DNA of 64,000 nucleotides from Heloderma charlesbogerti. Taxonomy: Eukaryota > Chordata > Lepidosauria > Squamata > Helodermatidae. The stretch is from positions 1,054,001 through 1,118,000 of the forward strand of contig JANEZZ010002694.1 in assembly GCA_026122225.1 (NCBI GenBank), read 5' to 3'. Shown here piece by piece: positions 17,810-32,800 of this stretch; the first letter of the stretch is position 1, and each line of letters begins with the position of its first letter. The translations under genes and the position numbers were made by a program. The notes below the pieces were generated by a model. That model had not been told where the DNA came from. It saw nothing but the letters and a program-made list of their open reading frames with translations, and did not search any database.

Positions 17810-20800
17810 CTAAGGAAAGATGATATATGACAGATGATAAGTCGAGACTAACAGGTTTTATTTCTTGGTAAGCAGATTAAAGCAGCTATTTAAAAAGAAA
17901 AACAATTGGACAGTTTAGAGGGATCGGGAAGGTTACAGAGCTGCTTGTTCTATGACAGGCTTTTCCCTAAAGAGTTTTTCTTTTTAAGAACATGATTAGT
18001 GCTTTAGAACCCCAATCTCCAGAGATGATCTCCAAGAATCCATTCAGTAGGACAACAGGAGAGCAGAGGAGCTGAGCATGAAGAGAAAGCTTTCTCTGGC
18101 TCAAGCGGTCAAGAGGATTCAGTGGACGTCCACCCAGATATTCATGAAATAGCATCTTTTGTCTCAGCCCTTAGGATTAATTTGCTTCCTGTAAAAAAAG
18201 AATCGCTGGTAGCGCCACACAAGACAGTGAGAAACACAAATGCAACACAGAAATGTTGAAATGCTGCACCTGCAAAACTGGCTCAAGCTAGGATTCCCAT
18301 TTGAGAAGCCCCCTCCCCATTTGCATGGGTGTTGTACAAGGTGTAAGCAGAACTGAAGAACAGAGACTGGGAAATGATCAGTGCTGATGTATTTGTTTAC
18401 TGACTATATTCCAGGTAAGTTGTCCTACCTTCATGGTAATGGTCTTCCACAGTGATAATTCTGCCTTTGGTTGCTCTTGCATTTTCAAGTATGGTTTTCT
18501 TATCCAGAGGTTTGATGGTAAATGGGTCAATCACTCTGATGGAAATCTTTTCTGGAAAAGAGTAGTAGACACATGATGATACATAGAGCACGTGGCTCAT
18601 TTAAGTGCAATACGAATTCCCCGAAAACACACAGGATTGGATCCAACCTCTCATGTGAGCAGAAGTCCACTCATATGGAAGGACATCCCTGTCCTCCCCC
18701 CTGCAGCCCCTCACATGTGCCCCAAGTCTGCTCTGGAGGATCCTCCAACCTTAGAGAGTAGATGGGGGGCTGCAGGGGGAGGGGGAAATACATTCCACCT
18801 GCAATTCCCATTTCTTCCCACTGGTGGTACAGCACAATTACATACAACCATTTCACATAAACACACTGATTAAAGCACCTCCATGGGGCTCTTGGGAACT
18901 ACTGAATATCTGGTTCTAAGAATGCCTAGAACAAGGTTAAAACAAGCTTACGGTTAACTCTGTGTAAGCCATGCCTTCTTCATTCCCTAGAACAGGGATG
19001 GGGAACGTCCAGCCCTCCAGATGTTGTTGGACTGCAACTCCCATCAGTCCTAGACACCATAGCCAATGGTGGGGGATGATGGGAGTTATTTCTGCCTCTG
19101 GTTTCAGATCTCTGATTACCCATTCACATATGAAAGGTGCCCACTGATGTTGTAGTCATCAAGTGACAGACCGTCCAATAACATGTGAAGGGCCATACTT
19201 CCTCATCCTTGTCCTATAGTAAGCGTACCCACAGCTCCCACTTCCACATTACCAGCCTAATCACCACCACAATGCAATGTTTGTTATTGTCCAGATACTT
19301 TAATATAAACGCTATATTTTTAGCCAAGTGCTGATCCTATATATTATTTGTAATGGCTACTTCAACCTACTGGGAAAGAACTAGAGTGTCACTAAGTAGT
19401 CACTTGAAAGTCTTTTGGGCATTTGGTGTTGCCTGGAAGTATAACCGAGAAGTGACTTTGTACTAATGCATAGGTCCACAAATACATGTCTGTCACTTGA
19501 TGACTACAACATCAAGGGGCACCTTTCATGTGTGAATGGATAATCAGAGATTTGAAACCACAGGTAGAAATGCCTAGAGTCACTACAAATGCAATACTTT
19601 GCACTGGAGTCAGTTCACACATTCAGCTGTCACTCATGAAATGTAGAGTTATCAGGCAATGACAAATCAAATTATGTCTTTCCATGTGTAAGCCGACCCT
19701 TCTTTCCTGCCATTCCCCCCCCCCGCTCCATTATCAGCAGTCAGATCTAAAGGCATGTCGAAAATAGTGTTTTGTCTGGGACAGATATACACTAGTTTCA
19801 CATACTGAATTGTGTCTCTGGGTTGGGAAACCTAAACAGCAACCCAGCAGGATCAACAGATTCTGGTTTTACATGCCTGCTGGGGTGGTGTCAGTGCTGG
19901 GTCATTCTGCCTCCACACAGTAATTAATTTGTAAAGGACTAAAGTCTATCATAATTCATCAGAGCAGAAACAGAGGTGTCGCAAACATGGCCTAATTTAT
20001 GCAAGCCTTTGGCAATGCCAAGGGACAAACGTTCAACTGGATAGCTTTCACCTTATTATGTTTGGAATGGCGAAATGCTATATGAATTCTTCGCCGTTGG
20101 TCAGGAATCGGCCTCTCGCACTTCTGATGTTCTATTACAACTTAAAGGCAAGTGTGGAAAATGAACTATCCAGATCCAATGAAGAATTTAACCCTAAGAA
20201 GCTAGCTTATGGCATATCTAAAGATCAAGATATCACAAGGTCATCATTAAAGCTTCAGTCTTCTAAAAGCAGAGCTGTCTGCTAATTTATCCAGTGCAAT
20301 AATTGCATAACATTCTTAATACTATGTTTTGCAATCTCTTCTTCTAATTAGGGTATTGCCTTGTGGGCTTTTCAATGATGAGAGTTCCTCATTCCACTAA
20401 AGGTCATTTGCTGTTATGCTGGAGAATGTCAAAGCACTCAGACACAAACATGACTTAGCACCTTTCAGCTACCAGAGGGCTGAGGTCCATAGTGAAGTGA
20501 ATAGCAAAGCACACACATTTCAAGGTGCAAATGAGTTATGACTGGAATCAATGAACTACTGCCAAATATGTCGTACACAACTGAATGTAGTAATATATAG
20601 TGCATCCTATCCATGTATTTCAGGATACATGATATGTCATCCTTCATGAAGCAAATTATCATTATTTCCCTTATTCAGATGGCGTACTTAGATCCAGATT
20701 GACTCGTGCAAGGCTATCCAGTGCAGCCCCATGTAGATGCAACACTCCAGATCTGCTAACTATGGCTAGGACAGCCTTCCCCAACCGGGTGCCTTCCAGA

Positions 20801-23800
20801 AGTTTTGGACTACAACCCCCAGCATTCCTGGCCATTGGCCACACTGCCTGGGGTTGATGGGAATTGAAGTCCCAACAGATCTGGAGGGCACCAGGTTGGA
20901 GAAGGCTCAGCTAGGAGATCAGGAGTATACTGTGGGATTATTACCTCTCGCCTTCCCTCCTATGATCATTTATATCATACAGGAGTAGTGTTTAGTCTGC
21001 ATTGGTGCTACTAACCAAGGTGGCCTTGTAAGTTTGAAACCATGGTTTGGCTTACAAAGCCCAGATAAAAAGAAATTTAGTTAATGCTAGTAATTATTAG
21101 GGCTGGTAGAGACATAACCCCCTTCATGGATCACTGCCTTGTTGTGGAGAAGGGGCTTGCGTAACTCAATGAACCGATAAGCTATGCCGTGCAGGGCCAC
21201 CCAAGATGGATAGGTCATGGCGGAGAGTTCTGACAAAATGTGGTCCACTGGAGAAGGAAATGGCAACCCACTCCAGTATTCTTGCCAAGAAAACCCCATG
21301 GAACGTATCACAAGGCTAAAGGATAGAAGGGGAAGAAATGGAAGCAGTGACAGATTTTATTTTCTTGGGCTCCAAGATCACCGCAGATGGTGACTGTAGC
21401 CATGAAATTAAAAGACGCTTGCTCCTTGGGAGGAAAGCTATGGCAAACCTAGACAGCAGAGTAAGAAGCAGAGACATCACCTTGCCGACCAAGGTTCATA
21501 TAATAAAAGCTATGGTTTTCTCAGTAGTAACATATGGCTGTGAGAGCTGGACTGTAAGGAAGGCCGAGCGCCGAAGAATTGATGCTTTCGAACTGTGGTG
21601 CTGGAGAAGACTCTTACGAGTCCCCTGGACTGCAAGGAGGTCAAATCAATCCATCCTAAAGGAAATCAACCCTGAGTGCTCATTGGAAGGACAGATACTG
21701 AAGCTGAAGCTCAAATATTTTGGCCACCTAATGTGAAGAGAAAACTCCCTGGAAAAGACCCTGATGCTGGGAAAGATTGAAGGCAAAAGGAGAAGGGGAT
21801 GGCAGAGGATGAGATGGCTCGATAGCATCACCGATGCAATGAATATGAATTTGGGCACGCTCCGGGAGAGATTGGAGGACAGGAAGGCCTGGCGTGCTAT
21901 GGTCCATGGGGTCACGAAGAGTCGGACATGACATATCGACTGAACAACAACAACAACAACAGAGACATAACATTACACCATTGTCAAAACAAACCATGAA
22001 AAAGAGGGGGAGGTTCATAAGGGAGAGGAGGGGGAGGAAAAGGGGGGATCATGCAAATCCATATCATGCTCCCAATCTTTTAGAGAGCAATTTTATGGGA
22101 GAGCGAGGAGCCGTCTTTTCCAATGTCCTGGCAGCTCATGCTGGGAAGTGGGAAGTGAGGGTTGTGGCTTTAAAAAAAATCCTTTTTATTTGTTTTTTTC
22201 TGCTGTTTCCTTTCTTCTTTCACGTTTCCCTCCAATTGATTACAAGGGGAAGGAAATGAACCATGCTAGCTCCAGTTCTGGATGCATGTTGGGGGCATGG
22301 GAGAGCTTTGGATCCTATGGATCCATAACATTATTTATTTTTATTTATTTAACATCTGGCACGTCCACCAAATGTCTCCTTTTTGTGTTCTCCGATGTTG
22401 GAGTTCCGATAGAGAAGCTCCTTCACCAGCTTGTGTGGCTGGGTGTCCCTCCCCCCACCTCTGCTATTGGAGGAGATCCAAAAAATCCTCCCAGGGACCA
22501 CATGAATGCAGCCTTAATTTGGGTTATAAGTCTGGGAGTGTTGCATTGACACCAGGGCTACATTGCTAAGGATGAAGTGGCTTCTGAACTCCTATTGCCC
22601 AAGCTCCAGGACAAAGTATAGTACAACTTTCCCCAACCTGGCGCATTCCAGATGTGTTGGACCTCAACTCCCATATTTCCCACCCAGCCAGAATATTGGT
22701 CCTAAGATTCTTCCTTGGCTGGAATACATTTCTCAAGGCAGTTCAGTAGAGTCACCTTTCTTCAGTTGCTCAGCTGCAGCTAGTGCCTCATGCAGGGTTA
22801 CTCCTGCTCCAATAACCGTAACCTGGTCATCCTTGCTCTTGAACACCACCTGACAACATTAAACACAACATTAGAGATAGTTTAAACACAAAATGAGAGA
22901 TCTACACACACACACACTAATGTTGTTTAACGCTAGTTGAAGTCACAATATTTAATGACAACATTTCTGTAGTTAATTCCTTTTGGTGACGTCAAGATGG
23001 TACGACTCACCTTGGCTTGTCCAACATGGAAGTCCTCATTGCTGCCATAAATCACAGTATTTTCTGGGCGACTGGTCCTTATGAAACATATGCCCTGTTT
23101 TAAAAATGAACATGGCATAGATTTTAAGGCAATTTTAACCCATGAAATTAAACTCTGAAACCAATCAAAACAAACAAATATTTGTAATCAAATCCAAAAA
23201 TTCAAACACAAAAATTAGTTTATTTGACCTGCTTCTCAACTGTAAAACTTGTTTACTTGGATCCAAGAGTTGATATATATTCAGAAAAAGCACATTATCT
23301 AGTCTTTAGGGGACTGTGCCACTTTAGAATGCAGGTAGAGAACTGAATGCTCAAAGACTCCCTAATTATGGAAAGGTAAGAGGTGAGCAAAAAGGGCTCT
23401 ACCCTATTCTTACCCTTGATGTGCTAGTTTTCAACATGCAAGAATTTTTTTATTTTATCTTTTTAACCAAGGAGAAACATTTGAACATTCAATCTCAAAT
23501 CAGCATTCAGAAATGGTGCAGTCCCAGGCACATGCAAGCAAAAACTTGGTATCTTAAAAATTTTGTTCAGTGACATTAATACTTGTTTCCCATTTGCATT
23601 GACTTTTAGTTACCACCACAAAATTAATGGATTCATAGTTTGCTTTGGGTGGTACACAAAATTTCATTTGAAATTCCTAGGTTGCCACCTATTACTACAC
23701 ACTAGATTCCATTGTTCATAATTAAGCTGTAGAAGTGAAGAACGCTCACTGGCCTGAATATTTTTCAAGGAATTCTGATTTTACAGCTTATGTAAAACCT

Positions 23801-26800
23801 TCTAAGGTCATGTAAAACCTTCTAAAAGTTGTTAGGACAAGATAAATGGTTTCTATGGGATGAAGATCATTGTAGTTGAACAGCATCTTCCCCCGCCCCC
23901 CTGCCACTGGCAAAAACCGAACAAAACTTAAGATGAGAGTGCAGGAGGAGAAACCACTGGGCCTGAACAAGCCTAAAGGATGTGTTGTCAAGTGTGAAAT
24001 CTTGGCTTTAGATCTGCAGCATGATCATAGCATGTTTTTATACTATCCCTTGTGAAAGGTTCAACCTACACTACGTAATGGGCCAAAGAGACTGGACCAT
24101 AGCTCTATTCAGACCACAACTTTGTTCAGACAATCATATCTCAATTTAATAAGATGAAGCTGGGATATGTATTAGCTCTTTGCCTATGCACTCTGTCCTC
24201 ATGGCACCCCTTGCCTCCTTGGTGCACTACAAAAAGGCAGGGAGTCTTCAATTAATCATTTTTTTCTCATTAAGTCTGGAGTTGGAACCTATGGCTAAGA
24301 GTCTCAGAACAAGCCAGGATGCTTAACCAACTTCAAACTGTGGTTTAAGATCCTGGTTTGCCCCAAACATGGTAAACCATTGTTTCCCCGTTTAGATGTA
24401 ATAGGGAACTATGTTAAATTGAAGATTCCTGGAGTAAATTGCAACACACCAAAATGTGAGTGGGGAAGAGGCTCCAACCAAAAATGTACGGTACAGACTG
24501 CAAATAACAGAAGCTGGGGACATACAGAGGCAATGTGCTTTTGCATGTAGGCTCTGTTCAGAGGCTTGCCTGAATGCACTGAGATCAGGGCTAACAGGCA
24601 TGATCCAGCTCCCTGCTCAATGTATGCAGATTCAACATGTGAACAGGGCTTATGTCTTCCAAAAAATGGAGGCAAAGGTGTCCCCTGACCAGCGGTTAAA
24701 CTTTTATGTATTCTCAGTAACTGGAATCCAAACAGACGAAGCTAACTCTTTTCTCCTCTAGCAGTTGTTCAGCAATTCCAACATTCTGTCTTCTAAGCAT
24801 TCTTTTCAACCCATCAGGTCACAATAACAAATCTTTGCATAGTTTGAAAGGCTCTTAAAAGGGAAGTTGGTCACTTTTAACCTTGAAAGCAAGCTTATTC
24901 AAGAAGAGTTGCAGACCTTTGTATTTGCAGCCAATTCCACTGCCTTTTCAGTGGCTACAGCATCACTAGGGTAAAATACAGTTGTATTGGGAATGGCACG
25001 AAACATGCACAAATCTTCCAGACCCATCTGTGAAGGCCCATCTTCACCTAGGAGAGAGAATTGGAGGAAGATATCAGTAGAAAAATTGAACAAATTCCTC
25101 CTGTGTATACTTCTTTTAGCAAAAGTCAATGAAAGTAAATATAAGGCACTCACATAACATGGAGGGCTACCTACCATCTTCTCAAACTTGGAACCCTCTA
25201 AATAGCAAAGAAAGAAGATAGAAGGAAACTAAAAAGAAAGAAAACTAGGGTTATAAAGAAAAATCAAGGAAAATGTAGCTGTAAACAGTAACTAAAACAA
25301 CAACACAGAGGCAAAAGGAAAAGGAAGCAAAAGGAACTAGGAATAGATACACACACAAGTTCAAGATAAAAAATAAAAACACACTTTTACATGGTGTAGC
25401 CAAAAGGAAAAATGCATGAGGCAACATTAGGTGTTCCCCAATCCTATGTGGAGCACAGACGAATTCAGGATTCCATCAGACTGCCCCACCCTGGCCATAG
25501 GGCACAAGGAACATAAAACTCACGGCAATACTGGTATTCTATTTATGCCCCACTTTTCAGCAAAGATTGGCTCTCAAAACAGGCTGCAATTACAATGCAC
25601 ACAGAGATGCAATATAACTAGGGTATGTTGGTGTGAGCATAGCAGTAGGTGGCACAACCCTAGTTCCAGGTCTTTCCTCCAGAGAATACGTTAGGAACAG
25701 CTGCAGATGCACTTGTGTGCTGTTGGTGGAAACTGGAGTAACTCTTGTCAGTAGGTTGTTAGTCTTTTTGGTAGCTTCCACTTATTACATTTCTATAACC
25801 CCCAATAGCTGAAGCTCTCAGCTTGAACTGATTTGTAACATAGTCATGCTTGAATGTCTAAAGAATGAGCTGGTGTACTGCTGCACACCATTCAATTGCT
25901 CCTGCTGGAAGTGGCAGCAGCTAAACAAACTTTGGACCCATGGGACTGTTTACACATAAAGGCAGCAAATCATGGGTTAATTATGGGCACATGCTGCTGC
26001 CATTTCACCTACCCAACCTGCACCAGGCTGATTGGAGGTTGCTCTGTGTCATCTGAACCTGGACACTATGCGATAACTGTGGCTTAAAGAATCCACAGCT
26101 AACCTAACAACTAATGGTTTAACCCAGAATTAACCTATAGTGCCTGGATGACATGGAAGAACCTCTGATCAGCCCAATCAGAGGTTGCATATGTGAAATG
26201 GCGGTGGCACACACCCAGTATGCACTGTGGCAAACTGTGAGTTAATTAACCCATGATTTGTCACTGTTACATGTGAACTGGGTCTCTGTCTGGGGTTTAT
26301 TTATTGTGATATGCAAACCAGGAACTCTGACTTGTCTGGGAAGAGGCAGGCCAGAGTTCCTGGTTTCAGCATCATGATAAACACAGCATGTGTGAAGGAA
26401 GCAGGGGATTAAGAGAGGTGTTACCCAAATTCCCAATGTCCTGCAGTGTGGGCAGCAGGAAAACAATTACCCAGTAGTAATTGCCCACCACCCCTTTTAC
26501 ATCCACCTCAGTCTGAGCCAGGGGATACTCAGACCCTTCAGGACACATTTGGGGTACAGATATAGGTGTGACACCCTACATAGATATTGGATGACAAGCT
26601 GACACCCTCTATTTCAAGCCCCCAAGCCTAAAATTTAAACAGTAGCAACACCAAACAGAAGGCTCTGAATTTAGTACTGAGGCTTAAGTGGAATAAAGCA
26701 CACACAAACTCTGAAACAGATGGAGGAAAAGGGTAAAACGGTGTACCAATATCAGAGAAAACCCAAAGCAATGAGAAAAATCCTTTGAAAAAACAGAGAA

Positions 26801-29800
26801 ACTTTTTGGAACAATGCTGCAGGCAAAAACAATAAAGCAATACCTATCCTATTCTTTACTGAAGTAAGGGTCTTCCCGTAAGACAGGATCCAATTCAGGA
26901 TCCAAAAGTTCACAGGCCCAAATGAAAGTTAGCAGACAAAAACTGAAGATCAAAACAAATACCAGAATGAAGATCGAAGACCAAATAGCAACAGGATCCC
27001 CCCTAGCTTTATACCCTGCCCCAGGTCCATGACAAGTGTGAGGTGAGCCTCCATAACCAATCACTATCAGGCTGGGTAAGTTCCTTGGCTTCCTGGAAGG
27101 GAGAGGGGAGTGAAAAGCTCTCAGCTGAAAATCAGTCAGTCTAATTTTGGCAAAACTTCAGCTCTGACCTTGAAGGTCTGGAGACTAGAAGAACCTACGA
27201 TAATGCACACAGGTGGTTTGAACAAGTGCGTGCCAGCCCTGCCTGATGAAATGGAGCTTGTCACAAGCAGCTAAATCTCAAAAGGAAGAAAGGATTTCTT
27301 AACACCATGGATGGGAGGTCTACAGTTTGTTTAGCCACTCCCACTTGCAGAAGAAGCCAAGCAGGAGTGACTGAACAGCGTGCACCAGCATACTGACTTG
27401 TTCACAATAAACATTCATGGCGTGTGAATTGCCTGCTTCAAGAAATGAAGCACAAGGAGATCTAAAGGGTTTAAACAAACAAACGACGGCTTCCTGTTTC
27501 AGTACATTTGCTACAGAAGATGTAAGGCAGGGATGGGGAATCTGTGGCCCTCCAGATGTTGTTGGACTGCAACTCCCCTCACCCCTCACCACTGGCTAGG
27601 CTGGCTAGGGATGATGGGAGTTGTAGTCCAACAACATCTGGAGGGCCACACATTGCCACCCCCTGATGTAAGGAGTGCTACAGAAATGGTACAACAAATA
27701 GAAGGAAATGTCATCCCTGAAAATGTCAGAGGTTTATTTATTTATTTATTACATTTCTAATCACCTAATAACAGAATCTGATGATGGCCTTCTTATAGTT
27801 TTTATCATGATGGCTACAAGAATTCTACTGAAATGAAGTCTGAGCATGTGCAGAAACAAAGCACACGTGCCATCCTGCAAATACTGACAGAATAGGTTCT
27901 CCTCTGTGCACTGAAATATGCAGGCACCTGCATTTAAAATAGATGTGCATTACTGCTGGAGAAGAAGTGAGTGGAAATTAGGCCTTCCTTTGAGGAAAAG
28001 CACAACTGGCAAGTGGCATTAGGAACAATCCACAGCTGATGATGAGAGCAAGCAATACTGAAATACCGTAGCACTGAAAGGCTAGCAAGCAAAGCTCAAA
28101 ATGAACATTCTTGACCTAGCGCCAGGCTGTTCAGGCTTTGCTGTCAACATTTGCAATTCAAACCTTGTGTGCAGCATTGAGTCAATAAGGAAACTCCCAC
28201 TGAGCTTCACCAAGCTCAGATTTTAATTCCCTGTTTTGAGAGGATTTTGTTTTACAATAAATGGCTTGCAATTATAATCAGCTATAAGTATGATACCATT
28301 GTTCCATTACATATCCCACCTATAAGCTACGGAGGATCAATGTTGCCTCCAAAGATGTGGACATGGAGGCCAAGACTGACTTATGCTGATGTCTGTCAGA
28401 CAAAAGACAATTCATGTTATCTACATAGCAATACAAGCTTTTAAAAAAATAATTCTTTGCTATTTTGCTTTTCCTGGGTATAGCCAGAGCACTCTGTACG
28501 TTAACACAATGGTAGTGTTAAGGTTATCTGAAACTAAACAAGAATAAACGGCGATTTCTAGCACATGCTGGAACACTTTTTGATATATCTAAAACTCTAT
28601 TTGTCTCTGATGTATACATGAACTGCCTATGGTAGGTGGATCTAGAAATCTGTTGTCTGAAAAGTACACTTCAGTCAAAGGACTAGCAATTTTATAGGCC
28701 TCATTTCCATGAGCCCTGGGAACTCAGTGGACGCAGGAGTAACCATCAGCATGCTGCCACTACAGCAGGTTGTGCATGTAGTGACAGAAGCCCTTAAAGG
28801 AGAAGGAGGAATGCCAAGCATGCAGTGCGACGTCACACTGCCTGGGCCTGTCTCAGAGTAGCACACAGACTTAAACGCAGGGCAGCACTGAGCCAGTGGC
28901 TCAGGGGCTCCCACTTGTAGCTTTAGGGCGCAATCCTATGCATGTTTAGACAGAGAAAAGGCCTACAACTCCCAGCATGCCCCAGCCAGCTATGGCTGGC
29001 TGGGGCATGCTGGGAGTTGTAGGCCTTTTCTCAGTCTAAACATGCATAGGATTGTGCCCTTAAAGGGCTAGTTGGTAGACCTCTAAGGCTTGAAAAGAAA
29101 GACAGTACTACAGGTGGACTCTCTACAGCACTACTGTTTGCCATTGGGGTGTGTGCTCAGGGGCAATTCATACACACAGGCGGAAGGAAGGTGTTACAAA
29201 TTGTGGACTTTACTGAGTGTATATTCCCAATATTTAGGAAGCCTTTGGCTAGTTATCTACACCAAAAATGGTTTTAGCTGTGTTCAATCAATACACATAC
29301 AAAGATAGCTATATATCAACCTTTTATGTTTATACCTCATACTATATTTCTTGCTCATTAATTGATAAGTGAAAACTTTAAATACATTTTTGACCTTGAA
29401 TAATACAGTTTCACACTTCTTCATTACTCAAATAAGTCTGTGACCCAAGTGACAAGAGTTTTACAATCCAGCGTTCTTTCTTTGGATACCATCCAGGGCA
29501 CTTTGCCAATAGGTTTTCATACGCTTTCATACCCAGAATTCATTGTGAACCTGCTTGTTTCTTCTCTTTAATACAATCACTATTTTCTACTTATTTCCAT
29601 CTCAAAATTCTTAAGTATTTATTATTAAGCTTTTTTCAGTTGTTCTTTACTTAGCATTTCATAAAAAGACACCATTTCCCTATGAAGGAGGAGGGTCAGC
29701 CATTTCTCAACAGCCTTCCTAACAATTCAACTGTTCTCTTAAAATCTGTGACAAAGCTAATGAGTCACAAATAAGAGTCGGCCACCATACACTAATGGTG

Positions 29801-32800
29801 CACAAGAGTTCCCCACACTCCTCGTACACACACACACGCAGTGAATAAACAGATGGGCAGCCAGTTCATACACAGGGGCTGCCTAATCCACATGCTTGTA
29901 ACTTTATTAACTATATGATCTCTTGAGCCACACTTTATACGGGAGTACGGACCAGCTTTCTTCCATGCCTAGATCATCTCCAAGAAGGAAAAATAACCAA
30001 AGCTACTTCATACGTGGCGATAGACTCAATCACACAGTCCTCACCGCGGCAGTCCTCTTTGGGCCCCGGAGATGGGACACTCTCAGTACAGCTGGCCCCA
30101 CCCGTGTGTGTGAACTGGCTGCTCACACTGTTCTGGCTTTCAGCTGTCCCTGCAGTTCCTAAGGCTGCCTTGATTTCCTAATAGCTAGTGTTTTAATAAG
30201 ACCATGAAATTATACTGACAGATGCATTGAAATGGCCTCTAATGCTATTTCCAGAAGGAAGTGGGTCTAGGAGCAGCAAATTCATAGAGGATAAGGCTAT
30301 CAATCAATAGCTACTAGTAATGATACTGTATTTTATATCCAGTAATATCAGAGGCGGTCTGGCTCTCAATAGCAGTTGCTGGGGAACACAAGCGGGAGGG
30401 TGCTATTGCACTCGTGGGCTTTCCATAGGCATCTGGTTGGCCACTGTGTGAACAGAATAATAGACTAGATAGGCCTTTGGTCTAATCCTGCATAGCTCTT
30501 ATGTTCTTATATTCAGAAGCCAGTAAAATGTGTTTTGCAAAAGCCAGTACTATATATTCCTGGTTTTCTATGTACTCAAATGATGCCGCTATGATTAAAG
30601 ACTATTAAATATGGAGGAATACAACACATATCATTATTGTATTACACAATTGATAATATCAAATAAAAAGCTAGAAGAGTAAAATTTGTTTACTCTGGTA
30701 ATAATTTAAAGAAGAAGAAAAAAGAGATTCCTAAAATATATGGAAGTAACTTTCACGAAGGCCTTACATGATCAATGGATAAAATGGAGAGATTTGAATA
30801 TTTGTTTTAAATTCATACAGAACTAAATATGAGTCACACATCTTTGCTTTATGAGTCAGATGTGTGCATACACTGGTTTTTAACCTCTGGGAGAACTTAG
30901 GCAATCAGATGAAAAAATTTAGGCTTACCAATGGATACACCACAGTGAGATCCACAGAGATTGATGTTGCTCTCAGAAATGGCTGCCATACGGATTTGAT
31001 CATATGCCCTGGTGTAAAACGTGGCAAAGGTGCTAGCAAAGACAATGTTTCTGTCACGGGTGGCACAACCAACTCCAACACTCACCTGTGATGAGGAAGA
31101 GGGAGCGGGAAAAGAAATGAAACAATTCTAGCATAATAGATGCCATATTCTGAGGTATATAAATGATTTAGATAGATAAAAGGTAAAGGTGTCCCCAACC
31201 AGTCGTGTCCGACTCTAGGGTGCGGTGCTCATCCCCGTTTCTAAGCCGAAGAGCCAGCGCTGTCCGAAGACGCTTCCGTGTCCATGGGGCCAGCATGACT
31301 GAACACCGAGGTGCACGGAACGCTGTTACCTTTCCCGCCGAGGCGGCACCTATTTATCTACTTGCAATTTCTTGCTTTCGAACTGCTAGGTTGGCAGGAG
31401 CTGGGACTGAAGACGGGAGCTCACTCCATCACGCGGCACTCGGGTCTCGAGACCTGCTGACCTTCCAGTCTGCAGTTCAGCGTCTTAACCACTAAGCTAG
31501 ATACATTTATACCCTGTCCATCCTCCAAGGAGCGCAGAGCAGTGCTTCGTCCCCTTCCCTATTTTATCCTTACAGCAACCCTGTGAAGTATGTTAGGCTG
31601 AGAGAGAGAGACAGAGAGACTGACCCAAGATCAGCTGGCAAGTTTCATGGCTGAGTAGGCTCTTAGTTTGATGCTCTAACCACAACACCACACTTTTGAA
31701 TAATGGAGTGGTTGGGGGAGGAGGAAGAAATTCATAGCTGTATTAATATAATTCATAGCTTCATCAGAGTTGTCTTGCAGAACATGAGTTGTTTCTGGCT
31801 TTGAACATACTCATCAGTCTGCAGATTGGGTGTATTTAGCAACATTCTTTCTTCCTGTAATATCTGTGCATATCGAGGCATCTGCTCAAGAGGATCCACA
31901 CCGTAACAAACTGTAACACAGCCTCCAGCCATTCTCAGCAAGTGGCCCTAACTTACCTTGGCACCACACTAGAAGCTCAAGAAATCAACATCTTTCTCCT
32001 AAAAAGCTACTTCTCAGCACACAAAATACTTGAGAATCCTCTTATCTATTCCTTTTTAATCAATTCCAATTAAAAAATTTTTTTAATCAATTGATTGACC
32101 TTTTATAAGCAACTCCAGTGAAAGACTAGAAGTTGTTTCTTTTTTTTAAAGTGACCCTCCTACACACATCAACTTAAAGGTGCTACAGACATTTGCTCAA
32201 GCTCAAGAAATCAGAAGTGATGGCCATGGTGGCAGCAACCTAATCTACAGAGTTCTAAAGTAGAGGGTTTCTAGCAACTCTATAGGGAGAGAAGCAAGGC
32301 CTGAGGGAATGGGGGCATAGGATTGAGAGCACTGCCAATGTGATGGGAGGGAAAGAGGTGTGGCGACAGGACTGTGGGGCTGATGGCACTATGAAGTGTA
32401 ACCTTTTGTCTTAGGGCCTTGAATCAAGCTGAGCATTGCTTGTTGTACTGCACCGAACAACTCTAGCAGTGTGTAGTTCAGCCAGGGCTCATAGGGATAC
32501 AGCACTGGCGCTTTTTGATTAGTGGGGATGCTGCGTCACCTGCCACTTCCTGAGAATTCCCTGTTCCCCCTGAGCTTAGTTGCAATCTTCACAGTAGCTG
32601 GGGGCAGGGTGTGTGTGTGATTTTTCCCAGCAACAATATATTGTTCCCTACTGTATACAAAGTATTTTGGAGTGGCTTGGTCTTCAGTGGGGAATTAAGA
32701 CCCATTAGCTCTACAAAAGACCTGCTCCTAGCAGATGAAAATTCCTGTCACTGGTTTGTCGATATGGATCAACACATCTCCCTGCACTCTTGGACTCTCC

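Noticed and set aside
21250..21290. Bovine contamination (ruminant-like repeat words)
   Set aside because: The match is confined to a Bov-B element with local target duplications inside a continuous TKT intron; Bov-B is native to squamates.
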